From Rosettibacter firmus (GTDB lineage: Bacteria > Bacteroidota > Ignavibacteria > Ignavibacteriales > Melioribacteraceae): a DNA stretch of 64,000 nt. The notes below the pieces were generated by a model. The model searched no databases. It was given only the letters and a program-made list of their open reading frames with translations, and was not told where the DNA came from. The position numbers and the translations under genes were made by a program. Where the stretch lies: positions 564,001 to 628,000 of the forward strand of contig NZ_JAYKGJ010000002.1 in the NCBI RefSeq assembly GCF_036860695.1. The letters are read 5' to 3'. This document shows positions 54,971 through 63,897 of this stretch, in pieces (the stretch's first letter is position 1; every line of letters starts with the position of its first letter).

Positions 54971-55975
54971 ATGAGAAATACAACAATTACAGATATTGCA
55001 AAAAAGTTAGGAATATCGGCTTCTACAGTCTCGAGGGCATTGAATAATCATCCTGACATAAGTTTAGAAACAAAAGAAAAAGTAAAAAAAATTGCTAAAG
55101 AATTAAACTATAAACCAAATCCAATTGCACAAAGCCTGAAAAGTAATCGTACTACAACTATAGGTGTTATTGTACCAGAAATAAAACATGACTTTTTCTC
55201 TTCAGCAATTAGTGGAATAGAACAAGTAGCTTACAATTCTGGTTATACAATAATTTTATGTCAATCCAACGAAAGTTTTGAAAGAGAAGTAGTTAATACA
55301 AATCTTTTACTGCATCATAGAGTGGCTGGACTTATCGTATCAATTTCACAAAATACAAAAAAAGGAGACCACTTTAATGATGTTCTTGAAAAGGGTGTTC
55401 CACTTGTTTTTTTTGATAGAACATGTGAAGATGTTGATACTTATAAAGTTGTTATTGATGATATGAAAAGTGCATATAATGCAGTTACTTATTTAATTAA
55501 AAAAGGATATAAAAAAATAGCTCACTTCGCAGGTCCAATTGGATTAGATATTTGTAAAAAAAGAATGGAAGGTTATGTTAATGCTTTAAAAGAGAATGGC
55601 ATTAGTGTAAATAATGAATTGATAAGATACGGTGGATTACATGAACAGGATGGTTATGATTCAATGAATTATTTATTAGAAAAAAAAATTATACCAGATG
55701 CAATTTTTGCTGTAAATGATCCAGTAGCTATTGGAGCTTTTCAAAGAATAAAAGAAGCAAATCTGAAAATTCCAGACGACGTTGCAATTGTTGGTTTCTC
55801 AAATAATAAAATTACAAGTTTGGTTGATCCACCATTGACAACTGTAAATCAACCTTCTTTTGAGATGGGAAAAAAAGCAGCTGAAATACTGATAAACTTA
55901 ATTGAAAATAAAAATGTCGTTGATACAAAAGAAATAGTATTAAATGCAGATTTAATTATTCGGAGATCAACATAA
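54971..55975 (+). CDS. LacI-family transcriptional regulator
   Basis: 334 residues from ATG 54971; a longer frame from 54941 would begin inside the operator. N-terminal helix-turn-helix TITDIAKKLGISASTVSRAL with the hinge NPIAQSLKSNRT, then a periplasmic-binding-like effector domain (IGVIVPEIKHDFFSSAISGI, FFDRTCEDVD, GKKAAEILINLI). LacI-type proteins bind operators and release them on binding a sugar or sugar phosphate. Adjacent operators and the galactose genes suggest galactose or a galactoside as effector. No Shine-Dalgarno of note. Confidence 0.93.
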   Translation: MRNTTITDIAKKLGISASTVSRALNNHPDISLETKEKVKKIAKELNYKPNPIAQSLKSNRTTTIGVIVPEIKHDFFSSAISGIEQVAYNSGYTIILCQSNESFEREVVNTNLLLHHRVAGLIVSISQNTKKGDHFNDVLEKGVPLVFFDRTCEDVDTYKVVIDDMKSAYNAVTYLIKKGYKKIAHFAGPIGLDICKKRMEGYVNALKENGISVNNELIRYGGLHEQDGYDSMNYLLEKKIIPDAIFAVNDPVAIGAFQRIKEANLKIPDDVAIVGFSNNKITSLVDPPLTTVNQPSFEMGKKAAEILINLIENKNVVDTKEIVLNADLIIRRST

Positions 55976-55990
55976 ATTTTTCATAATAAA

Positions 55991-56004
55991 TGCAAACGTT
56001 TGAA
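55991..56004. promoter_or_regulatory. LacI-type operator before the symporter gene
   Basis: TGCAAACGTTTGAA, a near-perfect palindrome around central CG, 31 bp before the transporter ATG. It matches the regulator's own site in TGCAA...TTTG-. The gap from the regulator's stop to the ATG is only 60 bp, so this site should control the transport and catabolic genes. Confidence 0.75.
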
Positions 56005-56035
56005 AAATTCTTAACAATAAATTAAAGGTCAATCT

Positions 56036-57697
56036 ATGCCATCTATTGGTTTAACTTTTATCGATTGGATAATTATCTTTATCTACTTTGCCTTTGTACT
56101 GGGCATAGGAGTTTATCTCCGAAGATTTACAACAAGTGAAGAAGATTTCTTTCTAGCAGGAAGAAAAAATTCTTCATGGGTAGCAGGACTTGCATTTTTA
56201 TCAGCAAATCTTGGTGCTCTCGAATTACTAGGAATGACGGGGAATACATTTAAGTATGGAATGTATGTAGCTCATTTTTACTGGATAGGTGCAATACCAG
56301 CAATGCTGTTTCTGGGTATCTATATGATGCCATTTTACTACAGCAGCAAAATTAAATCTATACCAGGTTATTTAAAGCTTAGGTTTGATGAAAAAACAAG
56401 AGTTCTAAATGGATTTGCATTTGCAGTAATGACATTGCTTGTCTCAGGTATTAATCTTTATGCAATGGCTCTGGTTTTACATACATTCTTAGGCTGGAAC
56501 TGGGATATAAGTATGTGGGCATCTGCAGTAACAGTTGCAGCATATGTTACATTAAGTGGATTAATGTCAGCAATCTTTACAGAGATAATTCAATTTTTCT
56601 TAATCTGGTTTGGATTATTCTTAGTTTCAATTATGGGAATAATTGAAATAGGAAGTATAGACCAGATTCTAAATCGACTACCAGAATCAATGAATACATT
56701 GTGGTCAACATCATCAGATCCAACAAAAAATGGAATGTTAATACACTGGTCTGGTATTGTTTTAGGATTGGGTTTTGTTCTATCGTTTGGTTACTGGACA
56801 ACAGATTTTTTAGTAGTTCAAAGAGCATTTTCAGCAAAAGATTTAAGAGCAGCAAGAATGACACCAATACTTGCATCATTCTTTAAGATGGCTTTACCAT
56901 TTATTGTAATACTTGCTGGCTTAATTGCAATTGCATTGTCAAATGATCCAAATAGTGGATTTAAGTTACTTGAAGATGGAGGACAGATTAATTATGATTC
57001 TGCACTTCCAATGTTAATTAAAAGATATTATCCAAGTGGATTGGTTGGTTTAGGAGTAACAGCATTACTTGCTGGATTTATGGCAGGACAGGCAGGTAAC
57101 ATCAGTGCTTTCAATACAGTATGGACATACGATATATATAAGTCAGTAATTAATAAAAATGCAAGTGATACTCACTTACTCTGGATGGGAAGAGTATCAA
57201 CAGTAGTAGGAGTTTTAATTTCATTAATAACTGCATACTGGGCAAAAAGTTTTCCAAGTATAATGGATTATATGCAGGCAATTTTTTCCTGGGTAAATGC
57301 ACCATTGTTTGCAACAATGTTATTGGGAATGTTCATATGGTGGATAACACCAAATGGTGCATTCTGGGGATTAGTAACAGGGATGCTATCTTCATTTTTA
57401 ATGTATATGGGAGTAAAATTTCATTGGTTTAATGAAAGTATTATAACAATGTCAAGTGTACAAAGTGATATGGCAGCAAATTTCTGGAGAGCATGGTGGG
57501 CATGGTTGATATGTGCTGTGGTTACTGTAGTAATTAGTTTGTTTACAAAAAAGAAACCAAAAGAAGAATTAGTAGGTTTGGTAAAAGGTTTGACAGAAGA
57601 AAAACACGATTCACATCTACCATTTGTAAAGAGACCAGAATTTGTTGCAATAATTTCTTTAATAGTTCTAGTAATATTAAATATAATTTTCTGGTAA
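56036..57697 (+). CDS. Sodium:solute (sugar) symporter, SSS family
   Basis: 553 residues, about fourteen helices. SSS signatures: DWIIIFIYFAFVLGIGVYL, EEDFFLAGRKNSSWVAGLAF and NLGALELLGMTGNTFKYGM; the helix GLGVTALLAGFMAGQAGNIS resembles the SGLT Na+ site. In bacteria such transporters import sugars, here probably galactose, given galK and galT downstream. TTAAAGGTCAAT precedes the ATG. A 71-residue small protein follows 15 bp later. Substrate is inferred. Confidence 0.9.
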   Translation: MPSIGLTFIDWIIIFIYFAFVLGIGVYLRRFTTSEEDFFLAGRKNSSWVAGLAFLSANLGALELLGMTGNTFKYGMYVAHFYWIGAIPAMLFLGIYMMPFYYSSKIKSIPGYLKLRFDEKTRVLNGFAFAVMTLLVSGINLYAMALVLHTFLGWNWDISMWASAVTVAAYVTLSGLMSAIFTEIIQFFLIWFGLFLVSIMGIIEIGSIDQILNRLPESMNTLWSTSSDPTKNGMLIHWSGIVLGLGFVLSFGYWTTDFLVVQRAFSAKDLRAARMTPILASFFKMALPFIVILAGLIAIALSNDPNSGFKLLEDGGQINYDSALPMLIKRYYPSGLVGLGVTALLAGFMAGQAGNISAFNTVWTYDIYKSVINKNASDTHLLWMGRVSTVVGVLISLITAYWAKSFPSIMDYMQAIFSWVNAPLFATMLLGMFIWWITPNGAFWGLVTGMLSSFLMYMGVKFHWFNESIITMSSVQSDMAANFWRAWWAWLICAVVTVVISLFTKKKPKEELVGLVKGLTEEKHDSHLPFVKRPEFVAIISLIVLVILNIIFW

Positions 57698-57712
57698 AAT
57701 GGAGAAATTAAA

Positions 57713-57928
57713 ATGACAGTAAAAGGAATGAAACCAATCTGGTACTTTGTAGGATTAATACTCCTGATAATGGGAGGAATAATATTTCTTACAGGTATTT
57801 ATTATTTGATAAATCCTTCGGCAAGAGTTACAGTTTTAAGTGAAATTCATCCAAACATCTGGTGGGGAGCTGTAATGTTAATTTTTGGAAGCATAATGTA
57901 TTTCAAATTCAAAAAGGAGACTATTTAA
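57713..57928 (+). CDS. 71-residue two-helix membrane protein
   Basis: ATG at 57713 with GGAGA at 57702-57706. Two helices: IWYFVGLILLIMGGIIFLTGIY-type and WWGAVMLIFGSIMYF, with a proline-containing loop NPSARVTVLSEIHPNI between. It ends with FKFKKETI and the galK ATG follows three bases after its stop. Its position suggests a symporter subunit or stabiliser, an arrangement known for other SSS transporters (DUF4212-type small subunits), though the sequence itself I do not assign. Confidence 0.8.
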   Translation: MTVKGMKPIWYFVGLILLIMGGIIFLTGIYYLINPSARVTVLSEIHPNIWWGAVMLIFGSIMYFKFKKETI

Positions 57929-57931
57929 TAG

Positions 57932-59125
57932 ATGGAAATTATGGCTGATCTATATTCGATAGAAAAAAAATTTAAAGAACTATTTAATGAAACACCTCTA
58001 TTGCTTCGTTCACCTGGAAGAATTAATCTAATTGGTGAACATACTGATTATAACATGGGATTTGTTTTGCCTGGTGCTATCGATAGAGCTATTTATTTTG
58101 CTATCACACCTCGAAATGACAAACTATGTAAAATTTATGCTTATGATCTAAATGATAATTATGAATTTTCTGTTAATGAAATTCAACATTCAGAAAAAGG
58201 TTGGCCTAATTATTTAATTGGTATTGTAGATCAATTAAATCAACTTGGCTATAACATTAATGGTTTTAATTTGGTTTTTGGCGGCGATATTCCTATCGGA
58301 GCAGGATTATCTTCATCTGCTGCATTGGAAGCTGGTCTTGCATATGCATTAAACTCAATTTATGACCTGAAAATTTCTAAGTTAGATCTCGTTAAACTTT
58401 CTCAAAAATCTGAGAATGAGTTCGTTGGCGTTAAATGCGGTATTATGGATCAGTACATAAATATTTTTGGTGAACAAAATAAATTACTAAAAATTGACTG
58501 TCGAACTCTTGAATATGAATATGAACCATTTGAATTCAACAACATAGCAATTGTGCTATTTAATACAGGTGTTTCTCATTCACTTGCTTCTTCTGAATAT
58601 AATTTAAGAAGAAAAGAATGTAAAGTAGGTGTCGAGATTGTTCGAAAAGATTTTCCAGAAATTAATAGTCTGCGTGATGTTTCACTTGAGATTTTGAATG
58701 AATATAAAAATAAAATGACAAATAAAATTTTTAATCGATGTAAATATGTGATCGAAGAAAACGATAGATTATTAAAAGCATGTGATGCATTAAAGAAAAA
58801 AGATCTTACTACTTTAGGAAATTTATTGTATCAAACACATGAAGGTTTAAGTAAAGATTATGAAGTTAGTTGCGAAGAACTTGATTACCTTGTTGATCTA
58901 ACAAAAGAACATTCAAGTATTTATGGTGCAAGAATGATGGGTGGTGGATTTGGTGGTTGCACAATTAATCTAATTGAAAAGGATGCTGTTGATTATGTGT
59001 GTAATTTATTTTCTAAAAAATACAAAGAAAAATTTGGCATTGAATTAAAATATTATGTCACTTCAATAAGTAATGGAACAAATTTTCAAAACATTTATGA
59101 AAATGAAAAACTCAGAACTAAATAA
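57932..59125 (+). CDS. galK: Galactokinase
   Basis: 397 residues, GHMP kinase; phosphorylates galactose at C1. The signature LLLRSPGRINLIGEHTDYN is at the N-terminus, GGDIPIGAGLSSSAALE is the ATP motif, and MMGGGFGGCTINLIE is the third GHMP motif. The ATG at 57932 is 12 bases after GGAG (57916-57919); an alternative ATG at 57941 is further from it. The gene lies between the symporter small protein and galT, forming the Leloir branch. Confidence 0.95.
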   Translation: MEIMADLYSIEKKFKELFNETPLLLRSPGRINLIGEHTDYNMGFVLPGAIDRAIYFAITPRNDKLCKIYAYDLNDNYEFSVNEIQHSEKGWPNYLIGIVDQLNQLGYNINGFNLVFGGDIPIGAGLSSSAALEAGLAYALNSIYDLKISKLDLVKLSQKSENEFVGVKCGIMDQYINIFGEQNKLLKIDCRTLEYEYEPFEFNNIAIVLFNTGVSHSLASSEYNLRRKECKVGVEIVRKDFPEINSLRDVSLEILNEYKNKMTNKIFNRCKYVIEENDRLLKACDALKKKDLTTLGNLLYQTHEGLSKDYEVSCEELDYLVDLTKEHSSIYGARMMGGGFGGCTINLIEKDAVDYVCNLFSKKYKEKFGIELKYYVTSISNGTNFQNIYENEKLRTK

Positions 59126-60149
59126 TTATCCACATAGAAGAAAAAATATTTTAACAGGCGAATGGATACTCGTTTCTCCTCATAGAACACAAAGACCATG
59201 GCAGGGAGAAGTATCGAAAGTTGAAAATGAAACTCGACCTCAATACGATCCTGAATGTTATCTGTGTCCAGGTAATAAAAGAGCAAATGGTGAAGTAAAT
59301 CCCAATTATGAAAGTACTTTTGTTTTTACAAATGATTTTTCTGCTCTGCTGGATAATATACCAGAAAATAAAACAAATGGATTACTAACTGCTAAAAGCG
59401 AAAAAGGTATTTGTCGAGTTGTAAATTTTTCACCTCGTCACGATTTGACTTTGGCAGAAATGACAGAACAGGAAATTGAAAAAGTGATTGAAACCTGGAT
59501 TGATGAATTTAAAAATCTGAGCTCTAAACCTTTTATAAAGTACGTTCAGATTTTTGAAAATAAAGGAACAATGATGGGTAATAGTAATCCACATCCACAT
59601 TGTCAAATCTGGGCACAAGAAAATATACCAATGGAACCATCTAAAGAATTAAAAAATTTCAGAAAGTATTACAAGAAATATAAACGAAGTTTGCTTTCAG
59701 ACTATCTGAAATTAGAACTAAAATTGAACGAACGAATTGTTTATGAAAATAATTCTTTTGTTGTACTCGTGCCTTTCTGGGCAGTTTGGCCTTATGAAAC
59801 AATAATTATTTCTCGAAGAAAAATTGCTAACATTACTCAATTAAAAAATGAAGAAAAAAAAGATTTTGCTAATGCATTGAAAATTATAACGACTAAATAT
59901 GATAACTTATTTAAAACAAGTTTCCCATATTCATCAGGTATACATCAAGCACCAACAGATGGTAAGGATTATAAAGAATGGCATTTCCATATGCATTTCT
60001 ATCCACCTTTATTAAGATCTGCAACAATAAGAAAATTTATGGTCGGTTACGAAATGCTTGCAGAACCTCAAAGAGATATTACACCAGAACAGAGTGCTAA
60101 AATTTTAATGGGTTTACCTACTATACATTATAAAGGGGAATTAAAATGA
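59103..60149 (+). CDS. galT: Galactose-1-phosphate uridylyltransferase
   Basis: 348 residues. Exchanges UMP between UDP-glucose and galactose-1-phosphate. PHRRKNILTGEWILVSPHR and the zinc pair CYLCPGN are present, and the active-site His lies in SNPHPHCQIWAQ. I start at ATG 59103 because it puts eleven residues before the RR of the signature, as in E. coli GalT; longer frames begin at 59073 and 59097. The gene overlaps galK by 23 bp. The stop overlaps the GH2 gene by four bases. GalE is absent here. Confidence 0.93.
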   Translation: MKNSELNNYPHRRKNILTGEWILVSPHRTQRPWQGEVSKVENETRPQYDPECYLCPGNKRANGEVNPNYESTFVFTNDFSALLDNIPENKTNGLLTAKSEKGICRVVNFSPRHDLTLAEMTEQEIEKVIETWIDEFKNLSSKPFIKYVQIFENKGTMMGNSNPHPHCQIWAQENIPMEPSKELKNFRKYYKKYKRSLLSDYLKLELKLNERIVYENNSFVVLVPFWAVWPYETIIISRRKIANITQLKNEEKKDFANALKIITTKYDNLFKTSFPYSSGIHQAPTDGKDYKEWHFHMHFYPPLLRSATIRKFMVGYEMLAEPQRDITPEQSAKILMGLPTIHYKGELK

Positions 60150-63100
60150 ATGCAAAAAGAATAATTACTTCATTTTTCATCTTCATGATTTTTGCTTTTA
60201 GTAATATTTATTCTCAATTAGATTTTGATATTAATAGATATATAGAAAATCCAGAAGTCTTTGGAGAAAACAAAGAAGAACCAGCTGCAATTTTAATTCC
60301 TTACCAAAATTTTGAAAAAGCTTTACAAAGAGAAGTTGATAAATCAAGTTATTATTTATCTCTTAATGGAAACTGGAAGTTTGATTGGAAAATTAATCCA
60401 GCACTTGCACCAAAAGATTTTTATAAAAAAGAATTTAATGATAAAACATGGAAGGAAATTCCAGTACCATCTAACTGGCAGATGTTAGGATATGATCATC
60501 AAATGTATCGAAATATACCAATGGAATTTTATCCATACAATCCTCCTTATGTACCTGATGATATAAATCCCACTGGATTTTATAGGAAAAAATTTAAAAT
60601 ACCTTCTAACTGGAAAGAAAGAAAAATCTACATCCACTTTGATGGTGTACAATCAGCAGCATTTGTTTGGTTAAATGGAAAATATATTGGATATCATGAA
60701 GATGGAATGACACCTGCAGAGTTTGATATTACAGATAAAATTGAAAAAGGAGAAAATATACTTGCAGTAATGGTATTAAGATGGTGTGATGGTTCTTATT
60801 TAGAAGATCAGGATATGTTTAGATTCTCGGGTATTTATCGAAATGTTTATCTTTATTCAAAACCGCAAATAATGATAAGAGATTTGTTTATTAAAACAGA
60901 TTTAGATGAAAATTATGTTAATGCAAATTTAATTTTAGATTTTACATTGAAAAATTATACAGGGAAATCAAGTCAAGTAAAAATCAAATACACATTACTG
61001 GATAAAGAAAATAATAAAGTACATTCATATACTTCTGATGTTATTGATGTGAATGATAAAATTAATACATCAATCACACAAAAAATTAATAATCCTCAAA
61101 AATGGTCAGATGAACATCCATATCTTTATAAATTAATTGTTGAATTAATAGATAAGAATGAAAATGTTATTGAAATTATTTCTCAAAGAGTTGGATTTAG
61201 AGAACTTGAAGTGAAAAATGGTATTGCAATGATGAATGGGATGCCAATTTATTTTAGGGGTACCAACCGTCACGAAATTAGTCCAACCGCAGGTAAAACT
61301 CTAACAAAAGAATTAATGATTGAAGATATAAAATTATTAAAGCAATTTAACTTTAATTCTGTTAGAACGAGCCATTATCCAAACGATCCATTATGGTATG
61401 AACTGTGTGATGAATATGGTATTCTACTTCAGGATGAAGTAAATGCTGAATGCCATTATACAGAAAATGAATTTCCTTCACGAAGTGAATACTTTAATGC
61501 TTTTATGGATAGATTTATAAGAATGGTTCAGAGAGATAAAAATCATCCAAGTGTAGTTATGTGGAGTACTGGAAATGAATGTGGACTTGATAAACCGCAT
61601 TATGCAATGGCAGATTATATCAGAAAATTTGATCCAACAAGATTTTTAATGCATCAATCTAACTGGCCAGATGGCGAAGCACCTTATGTTGATATAATTG
61701 GTCCACGTTATCCTACTCCAACAAGATTAAGACAAATTGGATTAACTGCAACAAAACCTGTCGTTATGGGTGAATATGCACATGCAATGGGAAATAGTCT
61801 TGGCAATTTTGATGAATTCTGGGAAATAATTTATTCAATCCCAAAACTTCAGGGTGGATTTGTATGGGATTGGGTTGATCAGGGATTAAAAGTGAAAGCA
61901 AAATTTGTGAAAGATTATTCTAAAAATGATATTCAATGTGCTGTAATGGGGAATCCAGAATTAGTGAAAGGTGTGGAAGATAATGCAATTAAATTAAGTG
62001 GACTTGATGATTGGATAGAAGTTTATGATGACGAACGACTTGATATTAGAGATAAAAATTTATTTATAGAATTAACAGTGTTTCCACAAAAGTTTTATCA
62101 AGAAAATTCTCTAATTACTAAAGGTTATCAGTTTGGTATAAAACAAATTAAAGAAGATTCTTTGAGTTTCTACATCAATTCATATAGAAATAGTTTGAAA
62201 ATTAAATTACCAGATGATTGGTACAATAAATGGCACAAAGTAAAAGCAATTTATGATGGTAAAGAAATGTCAATCATAATTGATGAGAAAGTATTAGGTA
62301 AAAAAGAATATAGTAGAGAAATAAACTCGTTACACTATCCAGTTAATATTGGGAGAGATTCATATCGTAATGATGATCAGCATTTAGGATGGTTGTCAAA
62401 TTATATATTCGATGAAGTAAAATTATCCGATAAAATTAATGGCGAGCCTATCTTGTGGATAAAATTTGATGAGATTAAAGAAGGTCAGGATTACTACACA
62501 TATGGAATAAGTCCTTTCTGTATAAATGGAATGGTTACTGCAGATAGAAAACCACAACCAGAACTTTGGCAGGCTAAACACAGCATGTCACCAGTGAGAT
62601 TTTATTCTGTTAATCTTTCAGAAAGAAAATTCAAAGTTGTAAATAAAAATTCATTTACAAATCTTAATTACTATGACTTTGAATGGCTGTTGTATAAAGA
62701 TGGAGTACTTGAATCATCAGGAAAATTCGACATAAACTTATTACCACAACAAGAAAAAGAAATAACATTGCCCATTCCTAAAAATTTAGATAATAATTCT
62801 GAATATGTTTTAGAAATATCATGTAAGCAGAAATACGACGAACCATTCAAGCCAAAAGGTTTTGAAATTAATTTTGAACAGTTTGTACTTAATAAAAAAG
62901 AGTTACAAGTTCATAACAAAAAAATAGATAATGCAAAAATTATTGAAGAGGATTCAATAGCATATTCTATAAAAATTAATGAAAACACATATCAAATAAA
63001 CAAACGAAGTGGTGACCTGAAATTAATTCGTAAAAATAACCCAATTATTTTGTCGATGACTGCTAATGTATGGCGTCCACCAATATCAAATGAAAAAGTA

Positions 63101-63784
63101 GATTGGGGTAAAGCAGAAGCAGAAGATTGGTATAGAATGGGATTGAATGAAATTAAAAATGAAGTAGAGGAAATCAAAATAGATACGATTAATTCAATGA
63201 TCAAAGTAAAATTAAACACTACTTTTTCTCGAACAAGTGATATTGTTATAAACGAGTTTACTTATAAATTTAACGAAAGAGGAGAAGTAGATGTTAAGCA
63301 CTTAATGATTCCACTTGGATATTTTAATGTAAACTGGTTACCATGTATTGGATTAAAGATACATGTTCCTGATAATTATAAAAATCTTACATGGTATGGA
63401 AGAGGCCCAATAGAAAATTATCCTGATAGAAAAACAGGTGCAAAGTTAGGAATACATAAGATTAATATAGATTCGTTAATGAATCCATATATAGAACCTC
63501 AAGAATATGGAAATTATTCTGATGTAAGATGGTTTGAATTAAAGAATGCTTCAGGTGAAGGAATAAGCATAATAGCTAAAAAGCCTTTGCATTTTTCTGT
63601 AGTTCCTTATTATAATCTTGATAGATCCAGATATACTTTTCAACTAAAGAAAGATGATTATTTAGTAGTTCGACTTAATTATAATATTACAGGTGTTGGA
63701 GATACACCAAATCCAGCAATGCCGCAATATAGGGTTTATCCAGAAATTTATTATAGTTCATTTACTCTAATTCCAATTTATTAA
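60146..63784 (+). CDS. Secreted GH2 beta-galactosidase with inserted LamG-like domain
   Basis: 1,212 residues with leader MNAKRIITSFFIFMIFAFSN ending near YSQ. GH2 order: sugar-binding domain (to ~250), beta-sandwich, TIM barrel with acid/base Glu478 in WSTGNECGLDKP and nucleophile Glu543 in MGEYAHAMGNSLG. After WDWVDQGL (574-581) residues ~590-780 form a concanavalin/LamG-like module (AIKLSGLDDWIEVYDD, KWHKVKAIYDGKEMSIIIDE, HLGWLSNYIFDEVKL), before the barrel resumes with SPFCINGMVTADRKPQ. The C-terminal beta-gal small-chain domain (TWYGRGPIENYPDRKTGAKLG) follows. It hydrolyses beta-galactosides outside the cytoplasm. Length exceeds LacZ by about 190 residues because of the insert. Confidence 0.92.
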   Translation: MNAKRIITSFFIFMIFAFSNIYSQLDFDINRYIENPEVFGENKEEPAAILIPYQNFEKALQREVDKSSYYLSLNGNWKFDWKINPALAPKDFYKKEFNDKTWKEIPVPSNWQMLGYDHQMYRNIPMEFYPYNPPYVPDDINPTGFYRKKFKIPSNWKERKIYIHFDGVQSAAFVWLNGKYIGYHEDGMTPAEFDITDKIEKGENILAVMVLRWCDGSYLEDQDMFRFSGIYRNVYLYSKPQIMIRDLFIKTDLDENYVNANLILDFTLKNYTGKSSQVKIKYTLLDKENNKVHSYTSDVIDVNDKINTSITQKINNPQKWSDEHPYLYKLIVELIDKNENVIEIISQRVGFRELEVKNGIAMMNGMPIYFRGTNRHEISPTAGKTLTKELMIEDIKLLKQFNFNSVRTSHYPNDPLWYELCDEYGILLQDEVNAECHYTENEFPSRSEYFNAFMDRFIRMVQRDKNHPSVVMWSTGNECGLDKPHYAMADYIRKFDPTRFLMHQSNWPDGEAPYVDIIGPRYPTPTRLRQIGLTATKPVVMGEYAHAMGNSLGNFDEFWEIIYSIPKLQGGFVWDWVDQGLKVKAKFVKDYSKNDIQCAVMGNPELVKGVEDNAIKLSGLDDWIEVYDDERLDIRDKNLFIELTVFPQKFYQENSLITKGYQFGIKQIKEDSLSFYINSYRNSLKIKLPDDWYNKWHKVKAIYDGKEMSIIIDEKVLGKKEYSREINSLHYPVNIGRDSYRNDDQHLGWLSNYIFDEVKLSDKINGEPILWIKFDEIKEGQDYYTYGISPFCINGMVTADRKPQPELWQAKHSMSPVRFYSVNLSERKFKVVNKNSFTNLNYYDFEWLLYKDGVLESSGKFDINLLPQQEKEITLPIPKNLDNNSEYVLEISCKQKYDEPFKPKGFEINFEQFVLNKKELQVHNKKIDNAKIIEEDSIAYSIKINENTYQINKRSGDLKLIRKNNPIILSMTANVWRPPISNEKVDWGKAEAEDWYRMGLNEIKNEVEEIKIDTINSMIKVKLNTTFSRTSDIVINEFTYKFNERGEVDVKHLMIPLGYFNVNWLPCIGLKIHVPDNYKNLTWYGRGPIENYPDRKTGAKLGIHKINIDSLMNPYIEPQEYGNYSDVRWFELKNASGEGISIIAKKPLHFSVVPYYNLDRSRYTFQLKKDDYLVVRLNYNITGVGDTPNPAMPQYRVYPEIYYSSFTLIPIY

Positions 63785-63847
63785 GAGATGTTATTTAAAT
63801 GTGTTGCTATTATTAAAAAATTTATACAAATTTACTGAAAAGGTTAC

Positions 63848-63861
63848 CGCAAACGTTTGTA
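63848..63861. promoter_or_regulatory. LacI-type operator before the right-edge gene
   Basis: CGCAAACGTTTGTA, a palindrome-like site (GCAAACGTTTGT) 36 bp before the next ATG, similar to the sites at 54940 and 55991. It lies in the 113-bp gap after the beta-galactosidase gene and indicates that the following exported protein belongs to the same regulon. Confidence 0.7.
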
Positions 63862-63897
63862 AATAGTTAATTTTAGAAATTTTCGAAAAATATTTTT

